From an uncultured Subdoligranulum sp. (GTDB lineage: Bacteria > Bacillota > Clostridia > Oscillospirales > Ruminococcaceae), in NCBI GenBank assembly GCA_900545545.1, contig UQZO01000002.1:62001-126000 (forward strand): a DNA stretch of 64,000 nucleotides, given 5' to 3'. A program made the translations under genes and the position numbers. The notes under the pieces were generated by a model. That model worked only from the letters and a program-made list of their open reading frames with translations. It ran no database searches and had not been told where the DNA came from. This document shows, in pieces, positions 35,452-44,260 of this stretch; the stretch's first letter is position 1, and every line of letters starts with the position of its first letter.

Positions 35452-35485
35452 AAAAAAGGGCGCGGCGGCTCTGCCGCCGCGCCCT
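35452..35485 (-). terminator. strong intra-operon terminator between pgk and tpiA
   Basis: Minus-strand AGGGCGCGGCGGC, AGA loop, GCCGCCGCGCCCT followed by six T. No second promoter is evident between it and tpiA, so it probably lowers tpiA-gpmI expression relative to pgk. Confidence 0.75.
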
Positions 35486-35492
35486 GCGGTTG

Positions 35493-36701
35493 TTACGCGT
35501 TCTGGATAACGGCAATGCCGGGCAGTTCCTTGCCCTCGAGGTACTCAAGAGAAGCACCGCCACCAGTGGAAATGTGGGTCATCTTGTCGCCCAGGCCCAT
35601 CTGCTGGACAGCAGCAGCGCTGTCGCCGCCGCCGATAACCGTGGTAGCCTCGCTCTCAGCCATAGCCTTGGCAACAGCCAGGGTGCCGGCAGCCAGAGTC
35701 GGGTTCTCGAAGACGCCCATGGGGCCGTTCCAGACCACGGTCTTGCTGGCTTTGACGGCATCAGCAAACAGCTTCATGGTCTCGGGGCCGATGTCGCAGC
35801 CTTCCATGTCGGCGGGAATGCCGCTGACGGGAACGATCGTGGTCTCGACCGGAGCATCGATGGGATCGGGGAAGTCCTTGATGCAGGCGGTGTCAACGGG
35901 CAGCAGCAGCTTGACGCCCTTTTCCTTCGCCTTGGCCATCATTTCCTTGCAGTAGTCGATCTTGGTTTCGTCGCACAGGCTCTTGCCGATCTCGTAGCCT
36001 TCTGCCTTCAGGAAGGTGTAGGCCATGCCGCCGCCGATGATCAGCGTGTCGACCTTCTCGAGCAGGTTGGAGATAACGTTGAGCTTGTCCGCAACCTTGG
36101 CGCCGCCCAGGATGGCGGTGAAGGGACGGACGGGATCGTTGACGGCATTGCCGAGGTACTTGATTTCCTTTTCCATCAGGTAGCCGACAGCGGTATCCTG
36201 AACGAACTCAGTCACACCGGCGGTGGAGCAGTGGGCGCGGTGGCAGGAGCCGAACGCATCGTCCACGTAGGCATCGGCCAGGCTGGCCAGATCCTTGCTG
36301 AACTCAGGCATGTTCTTGGTTTCTTCCTTGCGGAAGCGGGTGTTCTGCAGCAGCACAACGTCGCCATTGTTCATGGTGGCGACAGCAGCCTTGGCCTGCG
36401 CGCCGACGACTTCGTCGTCATCCGCGAACTGGACGGGCTGGCCGAGCTTCTCGCTCAGGCGCACAGCAACGGGAGCCAGGCTGAACTTGGCCTCGGGGCC
36501 GTTCTTCGGCTTGCCCAGGTGGCTGCACAGGATGACCTTCGCGCCATCATTGATCAGTTTCTTGATGGTGGGCAGCGCCGCGTTGATGCGGTTGTCGTTG
36601 GTGATGACACCGTCCTTCATGGGGACGTTGAAATCGCAGCGAACGAGAACGCGCTTACCGGCGTAATTTTCATCATCAATGGTCTTTTTACCCAAACCCA
36701 T
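35493..36701 (-). CDS. pgk: phosphoglycerate kinase
   Basis: This 402-residue two-domain kinase makes ATP from 1,3-bisphosphoglycerate. Landmarks are VRCDFNVPM near the N terminus, HLGKPKNG, the nucleotide-domain GGAKVADKL, and GGGDSAAAV near the C terminus. It is the first gene of the glycolytic operon, with a GAGAGGAG site and a leader of about 64 bases. gapA is not beside it. Confidence 0.95.
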   Translation of the reverse strand: MGLGKKTIDDENYAGKRVLVRCDFNVPMKDGVITNDNRINAALPTIKKLINDGAKVILCSHLGKPKNGPEAKFSLAPVAVRLSEKLGQPVQFADDDEVVGAQAKAAVATMNNGDVVLLQNTRFRKEETKNMPEFSKDLASLADAYVDDAFGSCHRAHCSTAGVTEFVQDTAVGYLMEKEIKYLGNAVNDPVRPFTAILGGAKVADKLNVISNLLEKVDTLIIGGGMAYTFLKAEGYEIGKSLCDETKIDYCKEMMAKAKEKGVKLLLPVDTACIKDFPDPIDAPVETTIVPVSGIPADMEGCDIGPETMKLFADAVKASKTVVWNGPMGVFENPTLAAGTLAVAKAMAESEATTVIGGGDSAAAVQQMGLGDKMTHISTGGGASLEYLEGKELPGIAVIQNA

Positions 36702-36771
36702 AGTAAAAGCTCCTCTCGGTATGTTTTACAATTGTTTTTGTCAGGGCACGATGCCCCAATGGCCTGACTCT

Positions 36772-36800
36772 ATTATACGCACAAACCATCTTTTGCGCAA
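36772..36800 (-). promoter_or_regulatory. promoter of the pgk-tpiA-gpmI operon
   Basis: Minus-strand TTGCGC, 17-base spacer, TATAAT. The leader contains an inverted repeat GTCAGGC/GCCCTGAC with one bulge. Confidence 0.7.
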
Positions 36801-36855
36801 GATGTTTTTGACATTTTTTTAACCGCCAGATTCCAAAAAAAGGTTTTTTACTCCT

Positions 36856-37527
36856 TTATTTTTCGTGCGAAAGGACTGAAACAAAGTCAAAACGCCGGTC
36901 CAGCAGATTGCCGAAGACGCCGGCCAGACGGCCGTAGGTCAGGGCGCCCACCACGGTGCCCACGCCGATGCCCTGCAGATTGCGCAGGATGCCGCCCGTG
37001 AGCAGCACTGCCAGGGCCACGCAGGTGAGGTCGTAGGTCGTCTTGACTTTGGGGTAGGGCTTGCCGATGATCTCGGAGAGATCGCGGGCAAACAGATCGG
37101 TGGGAATAATGGGCAGCTTGCAGCGGTTGGACAGCGCAATGCCAAACCCGATGATGGGGCAGCTGACTGCAAAATACAGAATTTGCCAGCCCAGGCCGCG
37201 GGGCAGGCAGGGCAGCCAGGCACCGAAAACATCCAGAAGGGTGCCGAAGAAAAATCCCACCACGAAACTGAACAGATAGGACGGCACGAATTTCCGGCGC
37301 AGGACCATCAGGGTAATGACCAACGCCCCCTGAAAAAGATAGGTCCAGGTGCCCAGCGTAAGGAAGGGGAACACAAGGGAAAGCGCGTACGGAAAGCTGG
37401 ATACCGGCGAGATGCCCAGCCCCGCATACACAGTCAGGGCGACGGCAAAGCTGTTGATGATCACCGCCACCGTGAGGGCCAGTTCGCCGCGCACGGTATA
37501 GCGCTTGGTGGTTGGCTGTGTCTGCAT
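36856..37527 (-). CDS. YczE/YitT-family membrane protein
   Basis: This 223-residue protein has five or six membrane segments. GELALTVAVIINSFAVALTVYAGLGISP at the N terminus and the mid-protein GFGIALSNRCKLPIIPTDLFARDL match the YczE/YyaS-YitT membrane family. These proteins are of unknown biochemical function. ATG 37527 is used, behind AAGGGAG; a TTG three codons earlier is too close to that site. It is divergent from the YihY gene across a shared -35. Confidence 0.75.
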   Translation of the reverse strand: MQTQPTTKRYTVRGELALTVAVIINSFAVALTVYAGLGISPVSSFPYALSLVFPFLTLGTWTYLFQGALVITLMVLRRKFVPSYLFSFVVGFFFGTLLDVFGAWLPCLPRGLGWQILYFAVSCPIIGFGIALSNRCKLPIIPTDLFARDLSEIIGKPYPKVKTTYDLTCVALAVLLTGGILRNLQGIGVGTVVGALTYGRLAGVFGNLLDRRFDFVSVLSHEK

Positions 37528-37563
37528 AGATTTCAAAACTCCCTTATCGATCTTCTACCTGTA

Positions 37564-37653
37564 ACTATATTCTGTTTTTCACCATTTGACAAGAGGCCGG
37601 GGTCCGGCGTATGATACTGCGGCGTTGATTTCGACGCTGCCGCATATTATAAT
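37564..37653. promoter_or_regulatory. divergent promoters sharing a -35, plus a second rightward promoter
   Basis: Rightward P1 is TTGACA (37586-37591), 18 bases, TATGAT (37610-37615). Leftward, TTGTCA (complement of 37587-37592), 17 bases, TATAGT (complement of 37564-37569). The two -35 hexamers overlap by five bases. Rightward P2 is TTGATT (37625-37630), 17 bases, TATAAT (37648-37653), giving the YihY gene tandem promoters. Confidence 0.7.
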
Positions 37654-37704
37654 GGAAAAAACAGATGCACCTACTGTCTGCCGGAAAGGAGGGTGAACCC
37701 CCGC

Positions 37705-38550
37705 ATGAAGCAATCGATACAGCGCGCCAAAGAGATGGTGCTGGCGGTCCTGGGCCCGTTTCTGGGCCAGAATATGCCCATCTTTGCCGGATGCGCCACC
37801 CTGTTTCTGTTGACGGCCTCCTTTCCCCTGCTGATCTGGGCGCTGGTCATTGTCAACCATCTGCCCGGGTACTCGGTCACCGATGTAGCGGACCTGCTCT
37901 ATCAGTTTCTGCCCCAGGTGCCGGAAATTCAGGATACCATCTTCGCGGTTTTGAACAACCTGAGCGCGCAGTCCACCACCTTCGTGGCCTCCTTTGCGGC
38001 CATCACCACCCTGTATTCCGCTTCCAGCGGGATGTTTGCCATCCAGAAAGGGCTGCAGCGGCTGACGCCCGGTGCCCGCTTCACTCTGTTTGACCGCGGG
38101 TTGGCCATTTTGTACACCATCGTTTTTGAGGGCCTGCTGCTGGTGGTTCTGTTGCTGCAGGGCCTGCGCTCCATCTTCCGCCCGCTGAGCCAGCTGCTCT
38201 CCGCCACCTCCCGCTGGCGAGGTGTGATTGAGCTTTTCCGCCATTGGATCAGTTTCAGCGACCTGATCGCCATTCCAGTACTGTTCGTGCTGATTCTGCT
38301 GATCTACACCTTTGTGCCGGGAGGCAAGCGCCCGCTGCGCCGCCAGCTGCCGGGCACCGTGTTCACCACCGTGGGCTGGGTGGTATTTTCCCGCATTTTC
38401 TCCTTTTACATTGTGCACTTCTGGAAACTTTCCTATATTTACGGTTCCCTGACAGCCATCATCCTGATGATTCTGTGGCTGGACATCATCATCAATCTTC
38501 TGTTTCTGGGGGCATCGCTGAACGCGGCGCTGTACCGCAGGCGCAAATAA
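37705..38550 (+). CDS. YihY/BrkB-family inner membrane protein
   Basis: This 281-residue protein has six membrane segments and the conserved YihY/BrkB features: an ASFAAITTLYSASSGMFAIQKGLQ segment, then RRQLPGTVFTTVGWV and YGSLTAIILMILWLDI. The family has been suggested to act in lipid or polysaccharide transport, without firm proof. ATG 37705 is chosen; the GTG four codons earlier overlaps the AAAGGAGG ribosome site. It is followed after 24 bases by an acyltransferase gene. Confidence 0.82.
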   Translation: MKQSIQRAKEMVLAVLGPFLGQNMPIFAGCATLFLLTASFPLLIWALVIVNHLPGYSVTDVADLLYQFLPQVPEIQDTIFAVLNNLSAQSTTFVASFAAITTLYSASSGMFAIQKGLQRLTPGARFTLFDRGLAILYTIVFEGLLLVVLLLQGLRSIFRPLSQLLSATSRWRGVIELFRHWISFSDLIAIPVLFVLILLIYTFVPGGKRPLRRQLPGTVFTTVGWVVFSRIFSFYIVHFWKLSYIYGSLTAIILMILWLDIIINLLFLGASLNAALYRRRK

Positions 38551-38574
38551 TCCTTTGCAGAGGACGTGAAACTC

Positions 38575-39582
38575 ATGGTCAAAACACCTGCCCATTACCG
38601 CCCGGGGCTGGACGCCATCCGGCTGGCTGCCCTGCTGCCGGTGCTGTGCTATCATTTCTGCATCGAAGCCGCACGGGTGGGCTTTGCGGTCCCCTCTTTT
38701 CTGATCGGCCGCGGCATGGCCGACTGGGTCGAAGTGGGACTGGCCTGGTTCTTTCTGCTTTCTGGCGCGGCGCTCTGCCTGCAATGGCGGGGACGGTTCC
38801 GCTGGCGGCCCTATCTGGTTGGCCGTGCCGCCGCCATGTATCCGGCCTTCTGGCTGGGGTTTGCCGTTCTGTTCCTCTACGGCGAGGTGCTGCACGGCAA
38901 CAATGCCGAAATCCCGCGCTGGCGGGTGCTCTTTTCCGTTCTGGGGCTGGATGGATATCTGGCCCCCGTAACCCAGACCTTTTACAAAATCGGGGAATGG
39001 TTTCTGGGCGTCATTCTGCTGTTGTATCTGGTGTTTCCGCTGCTGCTGTGGTGTATGGGCAGCCGCACGCGGCGGCGCGTTCTGTTTGCCGTGATGCTGG
39101 TTTTGCAGCTGGTATGGCCGATGGTCTGCCCCGCTCAGCTGGAAGCCGGGCACACGGTGCTGGGCCGCCTGCCCGCCTTCGCGCTGGGGGTGTGGTTCGG
39201 CACGTTGCTGGCCGAAAACCGCACGCCCCTGCCCCGCTGCCTGTGGGCGCTTGTGACCCTGCCGCTGCTGTGGGTGCCCGCCGTTCCCCGTCTGACGGTA
39301 CTGCTGGCGGTTTCGGCGGCGCTGTTCTGGATTGTCTATACCCTGGGGCAGCGGCTGCCCCAGCGGTTCTGGGGTGCCTTGCGCCGCCCGGCTGCCTGGT
39401 CTTACGGAGTATACCTCGTTCACCATGTTCTGCTGACGCTGGTGCTTCTGCCTGCCGCCCGGCAATTCAGGCTGCCGCTGCCGGTCTGGTTCCCGGTATT
39501 TCTGATTCTGAGTTTTATATTGGCCGCCATTCTCACGGCGGTGTCCTCCCCTCTCAGCCGACTGATCAAACGGGCGGCCTGA
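38575..39582 (+). CDS. acyltransferase 3 family (OafA/YrhL-like) membrane protein
   Basis: This 335-residue protein has about ten membrane segments. It opens with RPGLDAIRLAALLPVLCYHF, whose His matches the catalytic His of acyltransferase 3, and continues with FFLLSGAAL and R-x-Y/P-type loops. Such enzymes move acetyl or other acyl groups onto surface glycans. A GTG three codons upstream is an alternative start. It is probably co-transcribed with the YihY gene. Confidence 0.82.
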   Translation: MVKTPAHYRPGLDAIRLAALLPVLCYHFCIEAARVGFAVPSFLIGRGMADWVEVGLAWFFLLSGAALCLQWRGRFRWRPYLVGRAAAMYPAFWLGFAVLFLYGEVLHGNNAEIPRWRVLFSVLGLDGYLAPVTQTFYKIGEWFLGVILLLYLVFPLLLWCMGSRTRRRVLFAVMLVLQLVWPMVCPAQLEAGHTVLGRLPAFALGVWFGTLLAENRTPLPRCLWALVTLPLLWVPAVPRLTVLLAVSAALFWIVYTLGQRLPQRFWGALRRPAAWSYGVYLVHHVLLTLVLLPAARQFRLPLPVWFPVFLILSFILAAILTAVSSPLSRLIKRAA

Positions 39583-39591
39583 TCGTATAAC

Positions 39592-39626
39592 AAAAACCGC
39601 GGATGTCAATGCATCCGCGGTTTTTT
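39592..39626. terminator. bidirectional terminator
   Basis: AAAAACCGCGGATG pairs with CATCCGCGGTTTTTT around a six-base loop, between convergent genes. Confidence 0.85.
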
Positions 39627-40830
39627 ATTGTTCTTCCACCACACAGTGTTCCAAGGGCAGGTTGCGGAATTCCGCATAGGCCTGGGCATGGCACAGCAGT
39701 TTCTGCTTTGCCCCATCCGGAAGCGGCACAAAGGGAATCATCGTCACCGTCAACCGATTGTGTGCCATTCTGGTTTTCCAGATGCCCGCCACCTGTCCGT
39801 TCCACAAAATCACGTTGGGGTTTGCCACCGTGCGCCAGACCTGCCGCTGCAGGGTCATGTCCGCCAGCAGCAGGCCGCGGTCCCGCGCGTCCAGATAGGG
39901 GTCATGTGCGCCAACCAACACCAGCGGTTCTTCGGGCGGGCGGGCACCAGTCAGTGCCGGCAGGTCCGCCGCCAGCAAACAGGCGGTTTTTCCATCCTTA
40001 TCCACCGCAACCAGCTCTTTTTGTACCGTCTGCCACAGCCTGCGGGTCTGCTGCGGGCTGCTGCCCAGCCAGGCCGCCAGGTCTGCCTGCGTAGCCGGAC
40101 CGTATGCGTGCAGAAATTTGCGCACCAGCCGGGCTTCCGCCTGCGGGTCTGCTGCCAGCGGGTGACCCAGCCACCGGGTATAAGAAGTAAACGTGGGATG
40201 AATGCCCTGCCGCGCGCCGAACACCACCTGCCCCAGAAACGCACAGGGACGCAGGGCAAAGGATACCACGGCCCCGCCCACGCTCTGCCGGTCGGGACGG
40301 CCGTACATGGAGGGGGCGTTCCACCTTTCCTGCAAGGCAGGCGGCAGCAGGGCTGCCGCCTGGGCCGCCAGAACCCGGTCCAGTTCTTCTTTGCTCTGCA
40401 CCGTATGCGTATCCAGATATTCCGTGGCCTGCTGCACGAGGGGGAAGGCATCTTTCCACCGGATGCCCAGAAAATCCAGCGCCAGTCCAACGCCCCGGGT
40501 ATAAATCCAGGGTTCCTCCCCCGGGTGGGCCGCCAGTGCCTGCAGGAACACCGCACTTTCTTCGGTGGGAAACACCACCGGCACGCCGCGGTAGCTCCAT
40601 GCCTGCAGCAAGGTTTTTTCCTGTTCCAACGCGGATTGCAGCAGCGGCAGGGTAACGCCCTGCAATCTGGCAAACAGGGCGGTTTCCCAGGCGCCGGGCG
40701 GTGAATTTTGCAGCCCGCAGACTCCGGCTGCCGCCAAAAGCTGCGTTACGGGATACCGGCGATCCAGATGATGCACCGCCAGCCGATACCACCGTACCTG
40801 ATCCGCCGTAACGGCAGGTTTTCCCTTCAT
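39625..40830 (-). CDS. winged-helix DNA-binding protein (HTH_42, YcaQ/AlkZ-like)
   Basis: This 401-residue protein resembles the winged-helix superfamily of AlkZ/YcaQ DNA glycosylases. GPATQADLAAWLGSSPQQTRRL is a clear winged-helix segment. It is followed by LVGAHDPYLDARDR and a C-terminal LWNGQVAGIWKTRM typical of the family, which unhooks bulky or crosslinked bases. I do not see the QxQ or QxD catalytic motif with certainty, so glycosylase activity is inferred. A 14-codon upstream extension is rejected for lack of a ribosome site. Confidence 0.7.
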   Translation of the reverse strand: MKGKPAVTADQVRWYRLAVHHLDRRYPVTQLLAAAGVCGLQNSPPGAWETALFARLQGVTLPLLQSALEQEKTLLQAWSYRGVPVVFPTEESAVFLQALAAHPGEEPWIYTRGVGLALDFLGIRWKDAFPLVQQATEYLDTHTVQSKEELDRVLAAQAAALLPPALQERWNAPSMYGRPDRQSVGGAVVSFALRPCAFLGQVVFGARQGIHPTFTSYTRWLGHPLAADPQAEARLVRKFLHAYGPATQADLAAWLGSSPQQTRRLWQTVQKELVAVDKDGKTACLLAADLPALTGARPPEEPLVLVGAHDPYLDARDRGLLLADMTLQRQVWRTVANPNVILWNGQVAGIWKTRMAHNRLTVTMIPFVPLPDGAKQKLLCHAQAYAEFRNLPLEHCVVEEQ

Positions 40831-40844
40831 AGTTTCACCCTCAC

Positions 40845-40881
40845 CAAAAAACAGCGTGCACACCCGGCGCACGCTGTTTTT
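40845..40881. terminator. terminator after the pullulanase gene
   Basis: AAAAAACAGCGTGC pairs with GCACGCTGTTTTT around a nine-base loop. On the minus strand it ends pulA transcription. Confidence 0.8.
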
Positions 40882-40884
40882 GTT

Positions 40885-42813
40885 TTATTCTGCCACCAGA
40901 ATGGTCACGCTGCGCGGTTCCAGTTCCAGCGCATCCCGGCACAGCGGCCCAAAGGGGGTGGTCCCCGCATGGGTGCCGTTGCACAGGCGGCGCCAGGTAC
41001 CGGACGGCAGTGAAACCCACTGGCGGGTGCGTTCCGGGTTATAGTAGACGACCAGCTGCCCCACGGGGTCGTTTCCCTCGGTTTCCGGCACAAAGCCGAT
41101 GAGCCACCCCGGCAATGCCAGCAGGAAGGGCTCCTGCTCCCCGTAAGCACCGGCCAGCAGCGGATAGGTGCGGCGGATGGCCAGCATCCCGCGATAAAAA
41201 GCCGTCAGTGCGGCAAATTCCGGCCGATGGGCACGGCGCCAGTCCAGCCTGTTGGTGGAAATCGGCCCCTGATAGCTGTTGGGGTCGCCGTACTTGGTGC
41301 GGCCGAATTCCTCGCCCGCCTGGAAGAAGGGCATGCCCTGGCAGGTCAGGCAGATGGCAGCCGCCATGCGGTTCTGGGCCAGCAGGTCCCCGTCGGCGGC
41401 ATCATAGTCGGTGCGGCGGGCCACCGCCACCAGCTTATCCCACAGGGTAAAGTTATCGTGGGCGGAGACATACTGCACCACCTGCATGGCCTGTTTGGGG
41501 CGGAACCCCCGGGCCCCGCTGCGCCAGGCGCCCACCGCATGCAGCACATCGTAGCCGCACTGGGGCGCGCCGTCCACATAGCCGGCATTGGAGGCGTCAA
41601 AGACATTGCCTTTGACGGCATCCCGCGTATCATCGCAGAAAAATCCGATGCGCTCGCTGAGGGCATCCAGCGCCCGCTTGTCGCTTTGCCGGGCACCGCC
41701 CTCCACATTGGTACCGCCGCCGGTCCAGGGTTCGCCGTACATCAGGATGTTTTCCCCGCCCGGCAGTTCATCCAGCGCCGCCCGGATGGCATTCATGGTA
41801 TCCACATCCTCCAGCGCCATCAGGTCGAACCGGAAACCGTCGATGTGGTATTCCCTGGCCCAGTAGACCACCGAATCCACCAGATACTTGCGCACCATGG
41901 GGCGCTCGCTGGCCAGGTCATCGCCGCAGCCGGAGCCGTTGGTCATGTTGCCGTTGGCCCAGCGCCGGTTCCAGTACCCCGGCACCGTGCGCTCCAGCCA
42001 GCTGTCGGTATGGTAGGTGTGGTTGTAGACCACATCCATCACCACGCCCAGCCCGGCTTTATGCAGCGCCTGGATCATGGCGCGGCATTCCCGCACCCGG
42101 ACCTCCCCGTGGAAGGCATCGGTGGAAAAAGAGCCTTCCGGCACATTGTAGTTCAGTGGGTCATAACCCCAGTTGTACCCGCCGGGCTGAGTTTCATCCA
42201 CCGTGGCGTAGTCAAAAATCGGCTGCAGCTGTACGTAGGTCACCCCCAGCTGCTTGAGATAGTTCAGGCAGGTGGGATGTTCCCCGTCGCCGTCCAGCGT
42301 GGTATCCTCGGGCACAAAGCCCATATACTTGCCCCGCCAGGCTTCGGGCACGCCGCTGTGCTCGTCGGCGGAAAAGTCCGCCACATGCACCTCCCATACG
42401 CTGCGGGCATGGGCCGGGATCTCCGGGCGGCGGTCCTGCTGCCAGCCTTCGGGCGCCGCGGTTTCCAGGTCCAGGACCATGCCCCGCTTGCCGTTGGCCC
42501 CCGCCGCGCGGGCATAGGGATCCACCACCGTAGCGCTGTGGCCATCGGGAAACTGCAGTTGATATACATAATACACGCCGTTCAGGTCGCCCGGTACCGT
42601 CACCGACCATACCCCGTCCCCTGCCTGCTGCATGGAATGCACGGCCAGTGTTTCGGCGCCGGGTTCTGTTTCGGTTCCGGTATGGAAAAGCTGCAGTTCC
42701 ACCGCAGCGGCTGTAGGCGCCCACAGCTTGAAAACCGTTTGTGTGTGGGACCAGGTTGCCCCCAGGTCCCCGCCGCCATAATACGGCAGTTCGCAGGCTT
42801 GCTGCCAATTCAT
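40885..42813 (-). CDS. pulA: type I pullulanase (GH13 debranching enzyme)
   Basis: This 642-residue enzyme hydrolyses alpha-1,6 branches in pullulan, glycogen or limit dextrins. A CBM48-like N-terminal domain (about 1-115) precedes the GH13 barrel. YNWGYDP is the type I pullulanase signature. DVVYNH, the nucleophile in DGFRFDLMAL, the acid/base Glu in ILMYGEPW, and SAHDN are the four GH13 regions. No signal peptide is present, so it acts on imported or stored glucans in the cytosol. Confidence 0.92.
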   Translation of the reverse strand: MNWQQACELPYYGGGDLGATWSHTQTVFKLWAPTAAAVELQLFHTGTETEPGAETLAVHSMQQAGDGVWSVTVPGDLNGVYYVYQLQFPDGHSATVVDPYARAAGANGKRGMVLDLETAAPEGWQQDRRPEIPAHARSVWEVHVADFSADEHSGVPEAWRGKYMGFVPEDTTLDGDGEHPTCLNYLKQLGVTYVQLQPIFDYATVDETQPGGYNWGYDPLNYNVPEGSFSTDAFHGEVRVRECRAMIQALHKAGLGVVMDVVYNHTYHTDSWLERTVPGYWNRRWANGNMTNGSGCGDDLASERPMVRKYLVDSVVYWAREYHIDGFRFDLMALEDVDTMNAIRAALDELPGGENILMYGEPWTGGGTNVEGGARQSDKRALDALSERIGFFCDDTRDAVKGNVFDASNAGYVDGAPQCGYDVLHAVGAWRSGARGFRPKQAMQVVQYVSAHDNFTLWDKLVAVARRTDYDAADGDLLAQNRMAAAICLTCQGMPFFQAGEEFGRTKYGDPNSYQGPISTNRLDWRRAHRPEFAALTAFYRGMLAIRRTYPLLAGAYGEQEPFLLALPGWLIGFVPETEGNDPVGQLVVYYNPERTRQWVSLPSGTWRRLCNGTHAGTTPFGPLCRDALELEPRSVTILVAE

Positions 42814-42854
42814 GGTTGATCTCCCCTTTGAGAAAACACAAAAAGCATGATTTT

Positions 42855-42883
42855 ATTGTACCAGTACCACAAAAACTTTGCAA
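42855..42883 (-). promoter_or_regulatory. promoter of pulA
   Basis: Minus-strand TTGCAA, 17-base spacer, TACAAT, with about 35 bases of leader. Confidence 0.65.
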
Positions 42884-42918
42884 GTAGAGAGCCGGAAACG
42901 GTTTTTTCGCCCAAAGTG

Positions 42919-42962
42919 TTGACATCGCCCTGTGCAGGTGCTATAGTTAGTTACACAAGTAA
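42919..42962 (+). promoter_or_regulatory. promoter and putative operator of the GntR-ABC operon
   Basis: TTGACA (42919-42924), 17-base spacer, TATAGT (42942-42947). A perfect inverted repeat TTAC-ACAA-GTAA (42951-42962) covers the predicted transcript start, the likely operator for the GntR protein encoded next. Confidence 0.7.
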
Positions 42963-42994
42963 TGAACCGACAAACCAGGAAAGGCGGTGAGCGT

Positions 42995-43369
42995 TTGCCT
43001 TCGGTATTGAACGACCATACTTCGATCTATTTGCAGATTGCCCGCATGCTGGAGGATGGCATCCTGCGGGGCATCTACCCCGAGGAGACCCAGGTGCCCA
43101 GCACCAACGAACTGGCGCGGACGCTGCGCATCAATCCGGCCACCGGCGCCAAGGGGCTGAACCTGCTGGTGGAGGAAGGCATTCTCTACAAGCGGCGCGG
43201 CATCGGCATGTTTGTGGCGGAAGGCGCCGCGGCACAGATCCGGGCCAAACGTCGGAAGGAATTTTTGGAGCAATACGTCAAACCTTTGGCTGCGGAAGCC
43301 CGCAAACTGGGCATTACAGCCGAAGACCTGCAGGCGATGGTAACAGCGGCCTGCCAACAGGAGGAGTAA
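42995..43369 (+). CDS. GntR-family regulator, YtrA subfamily
   Basis: This protein of about 124 residues has an N-terminal winged helix (IYLQIARMLEDGILRG, then QVPSTNELARTLRINPATGAKGLNLLVEEGILYKRRG) and only a short C-terminal helical tail, the YtrA plan. It should repress its own operon, which encodes an ABC transporter. I prefer the TTG start at 42995, because AAAGGCGGTGA precedes it and the ATG at 42962 falls within the putative operator, about 9 bases after the predicted transcript start. It is three bases from the ABC ATPase gene. Confidence 0.8.
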   Translation: MPSVLNDHTSIYLQIARMLEDGILRGIYPEETQVPSTNELARTLRINPATGAKGLNLLVEEGILYKRRGIGMFVAEGAAAQIRAKRRKEFLEQYVKPLAAEARKLGITAEDLQAMVTAACQQEE

Positions 43370-43371
43370 CC

Positions 43372-44259
43372 ATGGATAGCAAGAGATTGCAGGCCCAGGG
43401 CCTGTGCAAGACCTACGGCAAGGTGAAGGCACTGGATCATGTGGACCTGGCGCTGGAACCCGGGCACATCTACGGGTTGATTGGCCGCAACGGCGCAGGC
43501 AAAACCACCCTGCTGGCAGCGCTGACGGCCCAGCTGCCGCCGGATGAGGGCCGGGTGACCTACGGCGATGAGCCGGTGTGGGAAAACGAGAAGGCTCTGG
43601 CGGACCTGTGTTTCAGCCGGGAACTTTCCGGCAAGCTTGGCACCAATGCCAACGCCCTGCGGGTGAAAGAGTACTTAAAGGCCGGAAAGATGTTTTACCC
43701 CCACTGGGATGAGGACTATGCCCAACGCCTGGTGAAACAGTTCGGGCTGGACCCCAAAAAGCGGATCAACGCCCTTTCCAAAGGCATGATGAGCGCGGTG
43801 ACCATTGTGCTGGCGCTGGCCAGCCGGGCGCCCATCACGATGATGGATGAACCGGTAGCCGGGCTGGACATTGTGGCGCGGGAGGATTTTTACCGACTGC
43901 TGCTGGAAGATTACACCGCCACCGGGCGCACCTTTGTGATCTCCACCCACATTCTGGAAGAGGCCGCCACGGTGTTTGAGCGGGTGCTCATCATAAAAGA
44001 AGGCCGCCTGATCGAAAACTGCGAGACCGACGAACTGCTGGCCCAGTTCTGTGAGGTATCGGGCCGGGACGATGTGGTGGATGCCGCCTGCACGGGCTAT
44101 GAGGTGCTGCACACCGAAACCCTGGGCCGCCAGAAAAGCTGCACCGTGCGCGCTCCGATGGAAACCATTGCCGCCCGCGGACTGGATGTGGACTGCACGG
44201 CCCTGACGCTGCAGAAGGTGTTTGTAGCCCTTTGCGGCCACGAACGGGAGGGGATCTGA
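43372..44259 (+). CDS. ABC transporter ATP-binding protein (YtrB-like)
   Basis: This 295-residue ABC ATPase has Walker A GRNGAGKTT (about 38-46) and Walker B ITMMDEPVAGLD. The signature reads ALSKGMMSA instead of LSGGQ, as is usual in GntR-linked ABC-2 systems of the Ytr type. A C-terminal accessory domain of about 80 residues follows the core. It works with the two membrane proteins encoded after it. The transported substrate is unknown; Ytr-type systems respond to wall-active antibiotics in Bacillus. Confidence 0.88.
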   Translation: MDSKRLQAQGLCKTYGKVKALDHVDLALEPGHIYGLIGRNGAGKTTLLAALTAQLPPDEGRVTYGDEPVWENEKALADLCFSRELSGKLGTNANALRVKEYLKAGKMFYPHWDEDYAQRLVKQFGLDPKKRINALSKGMMSAVTIVLALASRAPITMMDEPVAGLDIVAREDFYRLLLEDYTATGRTFVISTHILEEAATVFERVLIIKEGRLIENCETDELLAQFCEVSGRDDVVDAACTGYEVLHTETLGRQKSCTVRAPMETIAARGLDVDCTALTLQKVFVALCGHEREGI

Positions 44260-44260
44260 G

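Noticed and set aside
32970..36767. Two long plus-strand frames opposite the glycolytic genes (550 and 713 codons)
   Set aside because: Ala/Val/Gly/His-rich antisense shadows of gpmI, tpiA and pgk. The minus-strand genes are unmistakable.
37579..39609. Minus-strand open frame of 676 codons
   Set aside because: It is antisense to the YihY and acyltransferase genes, compositionally biased (Gln/Arg/Gly), and has no ribosome site or domain.
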